From Paramacrobiotus metropolitanus (lineage: Eukaryota; Tardigrada; Eutardigrada; Parachela; Macrobiotidae): DNA of 64,000 nucleotides. The position numbers and the translations under genes are program-made. Numbering within the stretch: the stretch's first letter is position 1; each line of letters starts with the position of its first letter. Below, in pieces: positions 10,963-22,300 of this stretch. Where the stretch lies: assembly GCF_019649055.1 (NCBI RefSeq), contig NW_026570318.1:372001-436000 (forward strand). Direction: 5' to 3'. Under the pieces are notes generated by a model that did no database searches, was not told where the DNA came from, and was given only the letters and a program-made list of their open reading frames with translations.

Positions 10963-13713
10963 GCTATAGAAAAAAAAAGAATGGTTTAATAAGATAATTG
11001 CTGTCGTACCAGAGTCAATGCAGTCGTAAGGAAATATAATCGACAGAGGAGCAGCTGCCGTTGCATTACTGATGATTTAAAAACTTTCTGTTATCAGCGT
11101 TGTATCCGGTAATTCCGTCGCCAAATTCTCTAAATTCATGGACTTGCTCAGAAACGCTTTATGATGGCCATGTGTGTAATGTGTAAATTACACTTGAGAT
11201 ATTAACCTTGAGAACTTTACCAAACCTGTTTATACAGCACAACCGGAAGTCGCACCGTCCCGCATGTAAAGTCGGAACTACGGAAGCTAAAATCTTATCG
11301 TTCTATTAACGTACCGGCATGAATGAAAATTTCACGGTGATACATAATTTAAAGAAATCACATAATATAAAGCGACACTTGGACAGCAAAATATGAATCA
11401 CAATGTCGTGTAACGCAGTGTTTACAGCAGACCAACAGAAACGTGCCAGGCTAACGGACGATAATAAGTTCGAAAGTAATAATATTATCATACAAGATAT
11501 TAATGATTTATGTGTTTGCTAGCAAGTGTATAGTGTACACTGTAATTTGTACGCAAACATATATATTTTTTCATATTGTATCGCTCTGAGTCCGCAGCGA
11601 TATCACCGTTATATATGTATTCCATTAGAACCAATGTACATGTAAAGAAACAGTAGGGTAGCAGTTTCCAAAGCTAAAAAGTATTTTTCCATAATTGGGT
11701 TTTAAAGACAAAAGCAACATGATGTCGTATCTACAGCCTACATGTACAGGTAACACATATATTTGCAATAGCATACAACAACAACACTTCTGCTATATTT
11801 TTCGTGTCAAAAACACTGCATTTGATAACACAGATCGTTATAATTCGAAAAAATATGTTAAATAAAATAGTTATGCTGGAACGTTCTGTACAATTAGGTG
11901 CATGTTTGTGATCACTAAATTACTTACTTGGATAAAAAAGTTGATTTGCACCGGTAATTTATTTGTGCTGCTAATAAAATTACTCGCTAAGCATATTTAT
12001 TTTTAACGTCATCCCAATCGTCATATATGTCGTCATAGTATGCATGATGTAACACCGATTATTCTGTACCTATGTCGATAATCTGTTTACGATGCAGCAC
12101 GATAAGCAGTGATATAATGCGGTAATTCCCGTAAGCAGCCGCGTATCCATCTGCTCACTCCTGCATCAACAGCAGCGTGAACATTTAATTAACACGATCG
12201 GATAGAGCGCATTATCCGGCTGGGCTGTATATACTGTGCCCGGGCGGATAATGCGCATTGTGCCGGTATACCCGGCACAGCTAACGGGCAGTGGATTAGG
12301 CGGCGTATAACAGAATGCTCCATTGATCACTGCCCATCTGATCGGGAAGAGGCAGCGGGAGAAGTGCCTCCAAAGGCAACAGATGTCCCTCTCCTCCGTT
12401 TCCAATCCGTGACATTTGCTCTCCACCGTGGAGAGAGGATAATGTTTGTTATGGGCAAACTTTTCAATCCGTTCACTGGCTGCACTTTACCATTTATAAT
12501 TTCTGAGATTGTGTTTGTGTTGATGCTGGGTGAAGGAAAACATTGTGTCAAGTTGTGTATTTTTGCACAATGACACTTTCCTGATTCAAACTTCATCTTC
12601 TTCTCGAATTCAAATAATCATGCTATATTTCATATCATGTTTTAGTATTTATGGCTTTAGCCCCAATAAAGATAATTATTACAACAAGCGATAATTTTAA
12701 TATTTGAACTATTAGTGATTATGTTATTGCTACAAGCATTTTTTTTTCGAACTTAGAATCATTTGAAGTTAAGTAAACATTTTGCAATAATAATTAATGT
12801 AATAATTGTAATATTAGGCACTAGTTTCCATATGATATTTTTTGCGTATGAACGAGCAAAAATTATTCATGAATAGAATTTACTGCATTTGCTAAATTGA
12901 ATTTTAAGAAATTACTACGCATAATTTTGTTTATCGAAAGCAATTGACAACACGTTTAACGGTTTAATCCATCTTTTATTTTTCAGATAATAATGCAACG
13001 GCGTAGGATTACTGCATTTTTCTCTTAATCAAGATAAAATACGCTGATGTCATAATGATTATAAATTGGTTGTTATTAATTTCCGGCACGGGCCCGAATT
13101 ATCGACTGAATGGGGCGCTGGTCCATCGTTGACCCATTGTCACATCAGCCCGTAATCCGATGATATATTGACCATCCGCGTCCGCCCCTTGATCGGTTAT
13201 ACGGCCCGTGCTAATCAGATTGGATAATGCGGCCATTATAACAAGTGGGCACTTGTGCCGGTGAACGGCGGGCCGGGCGACTATACGGCAAACTATGCCA
13301 TATGGCACACAAACAGCCACAGCAGGAGCGGCAATGGATACGCTACTCCATTGTGTACGAGTCTGTCGCCGGTGCACTGCCTGACAGACAGCGGGACAGA
13401 CAGAGTGAAGCCGTCGCGGCAGATTGGCGTATCACGATGCCCCCGCGTCAGCCGTGTTAAGCGTTTACATATTCCGCAGTCCACAATTACTGACCGCCGC
13501 ACTTGCCATTCGACAATCTCCGCCGGCGGTTAACTCACCAATCTGCTATCATTTTAAACTTGCTCGAGTTAAAATTTCTATGATCATTTTCGCCTTCGAT
13601 TTTGTAATTAAATTAAACATGCCCTCTTTCGTTAAATCTCCGCATTAATTTATCGCTAACTGAGTATTCCGAGCGTGACCTTTTTCTTAATGTTACGTAT
13701 TTGATGGACAGGA
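10963..13713. promoter_or_regulatory. 2.7 kb non-coding DNA upstream of the NeuroD-like gene
   Basis: No coding sequence is convincing. Two stretches (about 12150-12430 and 13080-13530) are clearly less AT-rich than their surroundings and are candidate cis-regulatory blocks. Four GGATTA/TAATCC words occur at 12293, 12965, 13006 and 13153, the core bound by K50 homeodomain proteins such as Otx and Pitx. A minus-strand open frame (11491-11306, MIILLLSNLLSSVSLARF) looks signal-peptide-like and could be the missing first exon of the oxidoreductase, but nothing confirms that. Confidence 0.35.
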
Positions 13714-14936
13714 ATGACGGCAGATTTCGGTCAAAATGGACAGCCCAAGAAGAAGCGCGGACCGAAGAAGAAAGTGTGGCCCGCACAGGTGCGGCAGCAG
13801 CGGCAAATGGCCCGCCGGAACCGCGCTAACCACCGCGAACGCCAGCGGATGCACGGCCTGAACCGGTCACTGGATCTCTTGCGTAATGCCTGTCCGCTCT
13901 TTGCCAACCAGCGCCTGAGCAAGATCGATACGCTGCGTCTGGCCCGCAACTATATTAAAGCGCTCTCGCAGATCCTGGAGAACGGGAAGCAGCCGGATAT
14001 GCTGGATTATGCGCGGACACTGACCAAGGATTTATCGCAAGGGACCATCAATTTAATCGCTGGACATTTACAGGTTAGGCTGACCTTTCATTTGTTATCC
14101 AATCACAGCTGGCAGGAGCAGAATAGCGCTAGAGTTATAATTTAGTAACTTCAATGATTTTTTTTAATTCCACAGGAACAGAATTATGATAGGTATTTTT
14201 CATTCCTGGTGAACAACAACATATGCATAAACTGTTGTAAATCAGTGTTGCGTTTTTCCCTATTTTATAAATATTGTGGTAGGATCTTTGTTACTAATTT
14301 CTAAAGATTTCAGTACTTTATCTTGGATTACATACAGAGTATAGAAATTAATGCAATAATGGTAGTCCTATCGATTTGAGCACCCATTATTTTTTGACTT
14401 TTTAGTTGTGGCCCACAAAAACTCTTCTTACAAACCTTCTTGCTTTATTTTTGCGAAAACGACTCGCTCTGTTGCGTTGATGATAAGAAAAAAAAGCGTG
14501 TTGTGAAACGTTTCTAATGATTACCAGAGAATGTTTTTTAACCAGTTGCAGCTGTGCGTACTCCCTTATTGTTACAGCCATTGCACTACAAAACTCTGCT
14601 ATAATATCATATTACTCTGAAGGTTCAACTACGAAGTAGTGCCGAGGTTGTGATTTTCTACAGGTATCTCCTCATCTTCTTTGGTATTCCGAGCACGTTC
14701 TGTACACTTCCGACCCTTTCCTGTATCCTCCCACCCTTCCTACCGCTCCATCTTCCTTCCCCTTCTATCCGCAGCCCGATGCGCCACCGCACTTCCGCTG
14801 TAATCCGTCCAGCAGCCACGCGGCTGACCAGCTGATGCAACCGGCTGTCTATCCATCCGACGCCTTTGACACGCGTCTCCTCCCCGTCCACGCCGCGCCG
14901 TCCAATCAGCACGCCGCGTTCCCTTATCGCCACTGA
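13714..14936 (+). CDS. NeuroD-family bHLH transcription factor
   Basis: Two exons, 13714-14073 and 14664-14936, with phase-0 GT/AG borders, give 210 residues. Residues 11-20 are a basic stretch ([10 protein letters not shown]) that can serve in nuclear import. The bHLH spans about 35-90: basic region [10 protein letters not shown], then helix 1, loop, and helix 2 [17 protein letters not shown]. Immediately after come [13 protein letters not shown] and [14 protein letters not shown], which match the conserved NeuroD segment after the bHLH and separate it from neurogenin and Atonal proteins. Exon 2 encodes a Pro/Ser/Tyr-rich tail ([11 protein letters not shown]), a likely activation region. The protein should bind E-boxes as a heterodimer with a class I bHLH partner in neural cells. 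An in-frame stop at 13702 and TTGATGGACAG just before the ATG suggest a spliced 5' leader exon. Vertebrate NeuroD proteins are longer, about 350 residues. Confidence 0.85.
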
Positions 14937-16341
14937 TCGTTCCCCGTTTATTGCGGCGGTATATGGCCGCACGCTAATTACTGTGTGTGATTGATGATGT
15001 GCTGTATCGGTGACACTTCTGATCTAGTCAGAATAGCCTGACTGTATGTCATGAGGTAGTAGTGGGTTAATGACGAGTCAATAGGGTGACAGTATTATTC
15101 CCTAATTAAACCCGGGCTACGCTTAATTGTTCCTGGTCATTAAATATGGATATGTATGGCGTGCGAGCGTTTTATGCTGCTACAGCGTTCAGCTAATGAA
15201 CAGATGGGATCACGAGGCCTGTGCTTGGTGGAACTTGGGTCATCCAGTGGCATTTTATAACTGTCGCAGAGTGCCGCTGGTGTGTTAACTATGCTTGCCT
15301 TTAACAATCGCAAACAAATTCAACTAAAATATTTACATAAAGTATGATCACGTAAGGCTGTAGAAGCTAAAAGAATCAATAAAATAAAAACCAAAAGATA
15401 AAATAGCGTAGAAAACATCTACAATGAAATTTAAAACTATTTTTACTTTAATGAAATGTAGAATTTTCCAATCAACGTTAAAACGATCAACGTAAAATAA
15501 AAAAATTTTGCTATAAAGTCACTACGGGCGAACCGCTGTACAAGCCCGCTGATTTACTTTCTGCCTAATTATAAACATACAGAGGTACAGCGAGAAATAC
15601 AGATTACTTGGTTGCGCGAATGTCCATACCAAGGCCCGCCCCGCCACATTTTTTACGGGTTGGCATGGCTGATATACACGTCAAATATTGATACCGTGTA
15701 AACATATTTATCGCAAAATCAAAGAAATTATCTATCAGATTTATTTGTCATATTAAGCCATTGTAAAATAAATTTATCGTTGCGTATTGTGGTGTTGTGG
15801 CTGCTTTTTAAGCGCCAGCATCGCGCTTAATGTGTACTGTGTACCTGTGGTATACCTTCACGCAAATTGATCACCCGTATTCGAAGCGCTGAAACTCGAC
15901 AGACTCGGTTGGATAGTGTTTGGCTGCAGTAAGGTACCTTGTCTCGTGTTCAAAGCAAATTATTTCATCTAGCCATAATAATGAGATATCTGGAATTTTC
16001 GTAAATTGCCTCGGTAAGAAAATACTCGCACTAAAAGAAATAGAAGGATGCTGACGCAGTCTCAACAGCCATATATGCAGATACGAAAGAAAAATTCAAT
16101 CCTAAGGAAAGGTTAACATGTGCTTCAGCAAATGAATGTAGTAAAGGTCACTTGCCTGCCCTCTGCGTTTGCGTTTTAGCCTGCGGCAACAAATTGGTCG
16201 GAGTGATGAAATATAGCGGTTTTATGTCGCTCGAATTTCAGGTGGCGCGTAATCATAACGATGCCGTTTTATGGACAAGCTATCCTTCTTTTAGCTTGAA
16301 ATTAGTTCGAGGGATTTCGCCTGAAAATTTTCACTACTAAA
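14937..16341. other. Intergenic between NeuroD-like and long-intron receptor genes
   Basis: No supported gene or recognised repeat was found in about 1.4 kb. It would contain the NeuroD-like 3' UTR and the promoter of the receptor starting at 16342. Confidence 0.5.
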
Positions 16342-19300
16342 ATGTCTTTCAATTCAACCCTTTCATCAAAGAATTCAACATCCGCTCACTCGGCATCTGT
16401 GTACCGCGTATTAAGCAGTGTCGAAGCGGTACTATTCCCTGTAGAAACCGCGTACATTACCGTTATCGTCATCGTTTTTTTTCTGCATAAAGCACTGCGT
16501 ACGACGTTCAACGTGTATTTGATCAACATTATGCTGAGTTACGCCATAGATATGTTTTTGAAGAGCATTACGCAATGGCACCTTCTGGCGGTGGGCTTAC
16601 AAACGGAGACCAGGGGTACCTGGTGTGCCACGAACATGCTGCACACATGGATTACACCTCAGCTGTATGTCAGTGGACACGCTCTGCTGGCCATCAACCG
16701 CATCTGGGCGGCGACCTTCCCTGTACTGTATCGGGCATGCCATACCAAGCGGCTGGCCATAGCCAGCTGTGCAGTAACCTGGGTGATAGTGCTGGCCACG
16801 CGCTTGCCGCATTTTGTGGTGGGTGTACAACAAGCGCTGTGGGAGGGCGCCAATCCGACAACGTGCACGTATCCCATGCACGTTTTCCCGATGTATTTTT
16901 CGTTTTTGCGGTACCTGGGTATTGCGACGTGGCTGGCTACGTGTGGATCTATGCCGATTGTCCTGATTATGAGGCAGATACGACGCCGGCATTTTTTGTC
17001 ATCATTGCCAGGTAAAGAAACTAATTTTGCAACGTAATAAATTTTGTACCACGAATAATCAAGCAAGCGAGCGAAGCGAGCTTGCGTTATTATAGATGAG
17101 ATTTGAGTTTTCTGTGACACGGAGACCTCGAACCCGGGTTCCTGGGTTCGCCACTTAGTTTCTGCTGCTAACCTATATATCTCGACACGCTGAGTCGAAT
17201 GGCATCGAGGAACCCAAGAACCCGGGTTCGAGGTCGCTGGGTCCCGGAGGTCGCCACCGGGATTTCGCACTTTTCTGGTACAGTTTAATGTGGCGAGTCT
17301 AACCGAAATACCCGGGGTCGAGGTCCCGGGTTCCCCGAGGTCGCCACCGGGATTTTGCACATTTTTGGTACAGTTTAATGTGGCGAGTCTAACCGAAGTA
17401 CCCGGGTTCGAGGTCTCGGGTCCCCCGAGGTCGCCATCAGGATTTTGCACTTTTTTGGTACAGTTTAATGTGGCGAGTCTAACCGAAGTATCCGGGTTGG
17501 TTTGTAAATGAGTTTTGAAGTACGAAAAGGATAATCTAGGATTTTAATATGCTGCTTTTGCAGAAGTTGTATGTAGCTTATGCACTGCTTATATCCTTAA
17601 CAAATCGATAAAAGGGCAGCGCAGACCACTCTGTACTGAAAAAAAGTGTAAACTCTAACCTTCTCCAGAAACGGTGAACAATGACTACAGCTCAATTCAT
17701 AACCTGAAGATTTTGCATCTAAAGCCACATAGTGCCATGTGGAGATATTGTGCAGCATCATTTTGATGTCCCCAGATATAAGATTTGAATAAACGTTTTA
17801 ATAAAGATTTCGAAGTCCGTGCACGGTCCGCGGACTTCGAAATCTTTATTAAAACGTTCTGAACGAGCGCTTAATTTAAATTGACCGTACAAAATAAATT
17901 AATTAGGAAAACAAATTAAATATTTTTAAGTCTACTTGATTTTTCCCCATTATTTCAAAACACTTCTTAAGTATTTTTAAACATTTCTAAGAATATTTCC
18001 AAATATAATTAAAAAATGTTAGTAAGAATAATTCTGAATACTGCTAAATTCTTCTAAATTGCTCTAAAAATTTCTAACATATTCTCAATTATTTCTAATA
18101 TCTTTATATGTATTTCTAAGTGTTACTAAAAAAATTATTTCTAAAAACATTTTATATATATTTCTGAAAATATTTCTACATATTTTTAAATATTGCTAAA
18201 TTCTTCTAATATGTTAAATACATTTACAAATAATTCAAATATTTCTTGATATTTCTTAATATTTCTTAATATTTCTTAATATATTTCTGAATATCTTTAT
18301 TTTAAATTATTTCTTGATTTATTTCTGAATACTGTTAAATATCGTTAAAAAACTTTTTAAGTATTTCTAAATATTTTTAGAAAATGCTAAATTCTTTGAA
18401 TGTTTTTAAATATTTCTAAATATATTTCTAAAGATGCCAAATATTTCTATTTATATTTCTAAATGATTTTAGAAATAATTCTAGATTATTTTAAAAATAT
18501 TTCCAACAAATTCCACATAAAACTTGCTTTAAACATTGCTAAATTCTTGCTAAATATTTCTGAAAGTATTTCTAAATATTTGTATGTAATTCTGATTATA
18601 TTTCTAGAAATTTTTCAATATTTCTGAATATTTTTCGATTTATTTTTGAATATTTCCGGATATTTTTAAGGAAACCTTTATAGGCAACCCTAAAAACCCT
18701 TGTTTATTATAGGCACCCCTTTTCGCAGAGTGTTTATTATAGGCACCCTTTCTGAATTAATAATTATGATGTCTGATATTATGTGAACGTAATATATTCC
18801 GACATTAAATCATTATTGTTTTATACTGTTGTTAAATTGTTATGAACTTGAAAGCTTACCATGTGCAAAAGGTCAGTGTTAAGAATAATGTTTAATGGAA
18901 GGTGCAATCGAAACTTCTGATTCAGAAGTCGTTATCACTGATAGAGTATTCCCATTTCTCGAAAATATCGAACACTAGAAGTATGCAAACCCTTCTTTCA
19001 AGGAATTCGAGAAAGATTTTCAGGCATTTTCTTGTCGACTCACTTGGCAGACCATTTCGTACAATGAGTTATGTCCTATTTAAATTGGATGCAACTCGCC
19101 GTACGAAAAAAATGCCAAGTTGACTCGACAGTACAAATATAGTGCGTCCCAGTTGCATATATCCTTGGGGTATATCTTACGTTAGATAACATCGCAACCT
19201 TGACGTCGTGGTAGTTATTAAGATTGTTTGAAAAATGATAATGATGATATTTGCGTTATTCCACATTCTACATTATGTACAACAATTTTACAAATCTTTG

Positions 19301-22300
19301 CCCACTTTCAGCACTTCCCCACATTGGGGGTGGCATCTTGATTCTTAATCATCCGTAATATGTTCTGCTGATTTGTTTTTATTGAGAAAAATTGAATTAA
19401 AAACTGAGAAAATATTAAATAATCATGTTTATTGATAGCAGTTAGTTTTCGAATAAAACAAAGAATTTAATGCTGTCGGTATATCTCCGATATATCGGTG
19501 CAATACTATAATTTCGCACAAAGTAACTGAGGCTTGCAGTCGTATTAAATGTTGTCATAATATTATTATGTACCACGGAAAATATTACTCTTAAAAAAAT
19601 AATTTTGAGACAAGTCATTACTTGCATTAACACTAAAAACCTACACTAAAATGTCGGTAGGAATCATCATACAGTGTTATTGGGTTTAAACATTAACATA
19701 CTATTAATTTTGCACGTTGTTTCGTGCGCCATTTCTTTTGTTTATTTGCCGAATTAAGCAAAAAATACTAGGGGCTTGCACATACAGCTGCAATATGGGA
19801 GCCATCCTTGATGCTATTTTTGTTTTTCCAAAAAATGTCTACATGTCGCTCGCTTGCTTGCCCTTAGGGCTGCTGAGACCTATACTAGTTATAGATGAGA
19901 TTTGAGTTCTCTGTGACACGGAGACCTCGAACCCGGGTTCCTGGGTTCGCCACTGAGTTTTTGATGCCACCCTACACAACTCGACACGCTGAGTCGAATG
20001 GCATCAAGGAACCCAAGAACCCGGGTTCGAAGTCGCTGGGTCCCCGAGGTCGCCACCGGGATTTTGCACTTTTCTGGTGGTTCAATGTGGCGAGTCTGAC
20101 CGAAGTACCCGGGTTCGAGGTCTCGGGTTCCCCGAGGTCGCCACCGGGATTTTGCACTTTTCTGGGGAAGTTTAATGTGGCGAGTCTAACCGAATCACCT
20201 GGGTTGGTTTTTAAAAGGGTTTCGATGTATAGAAAGACAGTCTAGCGTTTTAAGGGAAGTGGCCCGGTACATAGTACCAAAATCGTGTACATGCAGGAAA
20301 TCTATCACTTTCGCGCACTCCCAAACCCTTCTTTCTCTTCTTTTATAACATTCTGTAGCCAGATGATTGTACACACAGGCGTGAAAACCGTTTGTGCGCG
20401 CAACATCCGGTTCGGGAGTTATGACTTAGAAAATTTCAAAAAGTTTAAATGCATTCAGGTGTACTTAAAGTCTCATTACGAACCAATCTCTTTCAAATTT
20501 TGCACGTAAATCCACATGGCCATGAAGATCGTTTTTACACCGATCCACTGTTCTAGCATGTTTTTCAAATTTTAAAATGAATTTCAGAAATTTTAAAATT
20601 CATTTTAAAATTTGAAAAAAATGATGGAACTCTGGATCGGTGTAAGAACAATCTTCATGGCCATGTGCATTTACATGCAAAATTTGAAGGAGATCGGCTC
20701 ATAACGAGACTTTTGGTACACCTGAATGCATTTAAACTTTCTGGAATTTTCTAAGTGCCATAACTCCCGAACCGGATGTTGCGCGCACAAACGGTTCTCT
20801 CGCCTGTGTGTACAAATCATCTGACTACAGAATGTCATAAAACCAAAGAAAAAAGGGTTTGGGAGTGCGCGAAAGTGAAAGATGTCGTGCATGTACACGA
20901 TTTTGGTACCATGTACCGGGCCACTTCCCTTAAGAGTTAAGATGCTGCTTAACAGAAAAGTAATATTTTTAAAAGCTGTTGAAATAATTTTAACCTGTTT
21001 TGCAAAACTCATTTGAATTTCTTCCAGCAGTACCTAAGCCTTAAAAAATATTTTAAACGATTTATCGAGCATTTCGAATGAATGGCTAGATGTTGTTGTT
21101 CTGATTAGTTTTAATTTTTACGTACACCCAAATTCTTAAAAAATTTTGAAAATATTTAACTATCTTTCAGTGTCCCTAATTACGGACTTACTCGTCATTA
21201 TTTCAAAATAAACTATGTTAAATATGTCAAAATTTATTACTACAGCTTTTGAGTATTTTTATATATATTTCTAAATAATTTTGGAAATGTTTCTTAATAT
21301 TAAAAAAAATATAAATATTTTGAAATATATTAAAGACTTGAATTGGCTAAATAAATTTAACTAATTATTAAATTATGAAAACGAATTGAATGTTTCTATG
21401 TCTTCGAAGACAATAAAACATTCAATTCGTTTTCATAATAACTAGTTAAATTGAGTTAACCTATTTAAGTCTTTAATATTTTACATTCAAAAATAAGGAA
21501 TTCCTTATTTTTGAATTTTCCTAAACATATTTTATTTATCAATATTTTCAAATACATTAAATATTTAGAAAATCAGATCATTAAAATTATTTATAAAAAT
21601 TTTGAAATAAATTAAATATTTTTTCAATTCCTGCTAATATTCTTAATGTTTTTAAATATGTTTCTAAACATGTTTCGAAGTATTTTCTAATACTTTTGAA
21701 TATACCGTAATTATCGAATTTGTGGCTCCCCCCGCAATAAGAGCCCCCCCTGTAATAAGCCCCCCTCCCTGACCCTGTTTGAAAAATAAGGCCACCCCCC
21801 GAAATTACGCCCCAGGGGCCGTTATTAAATGTCAAGCGCTGCAAGTTGATTGGTGTACCGCAAATGCTTTTTAAAAATTGTTGTGCTTATGAGCAAACAT
21901 TAAACGCACATCAGTATAATGCGGTATTTGTTGGCAAAAAGGTGTACAGGGACCTCAGTATACGCTCGAAAATGGTGCAAGGAAGGTTGCGCTGTTGCGT
22001 ATACCGGTAACTACTGCGTTCAGGTCCACTAGAACCGGATGCGAAGTTGTTTGACATATAATGCCCCCTCCCAAAAAATACCGTTCGAAAAATAATGCCA
22101 CTCCCCGAAATTGCGCCCCCTCCCCGAAATAAGCCCCCTTCCGCCATAGCCTTCGAACTATTTGTGCCTCAGGGCCACAAATTCGATAATTACGGTAAAT
22201 AATATTTAAACAAAATAAAAAAATTGAATTAATTATGAAATAAGGAAACCAAATTAAATATTTGTCAGCCTTCTGGATGTTTCCTCAATATATCAAAATG

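Noticed and set aside
14658-14972. 104-codon Arg/Gly-rich minus-strand ORF
   Set aside because: Shadow of NeuroD-like exon 2, whose sense frame continues the conserved first exon in phase.
16575-17450. Long open frames overlapping receptor exon 1 in other frames and on the minus strand
   Set aside because: They are shadows of the receptor exon and of the 90-bp repeat; no motif or splice logic supports them.
20671-21012. 113-codon ORF and its relative at 20285-20509
   Set aside because: Both come from the arms of the foldback, so their mutual similarity reflects the inverted repeat and not a protein family.
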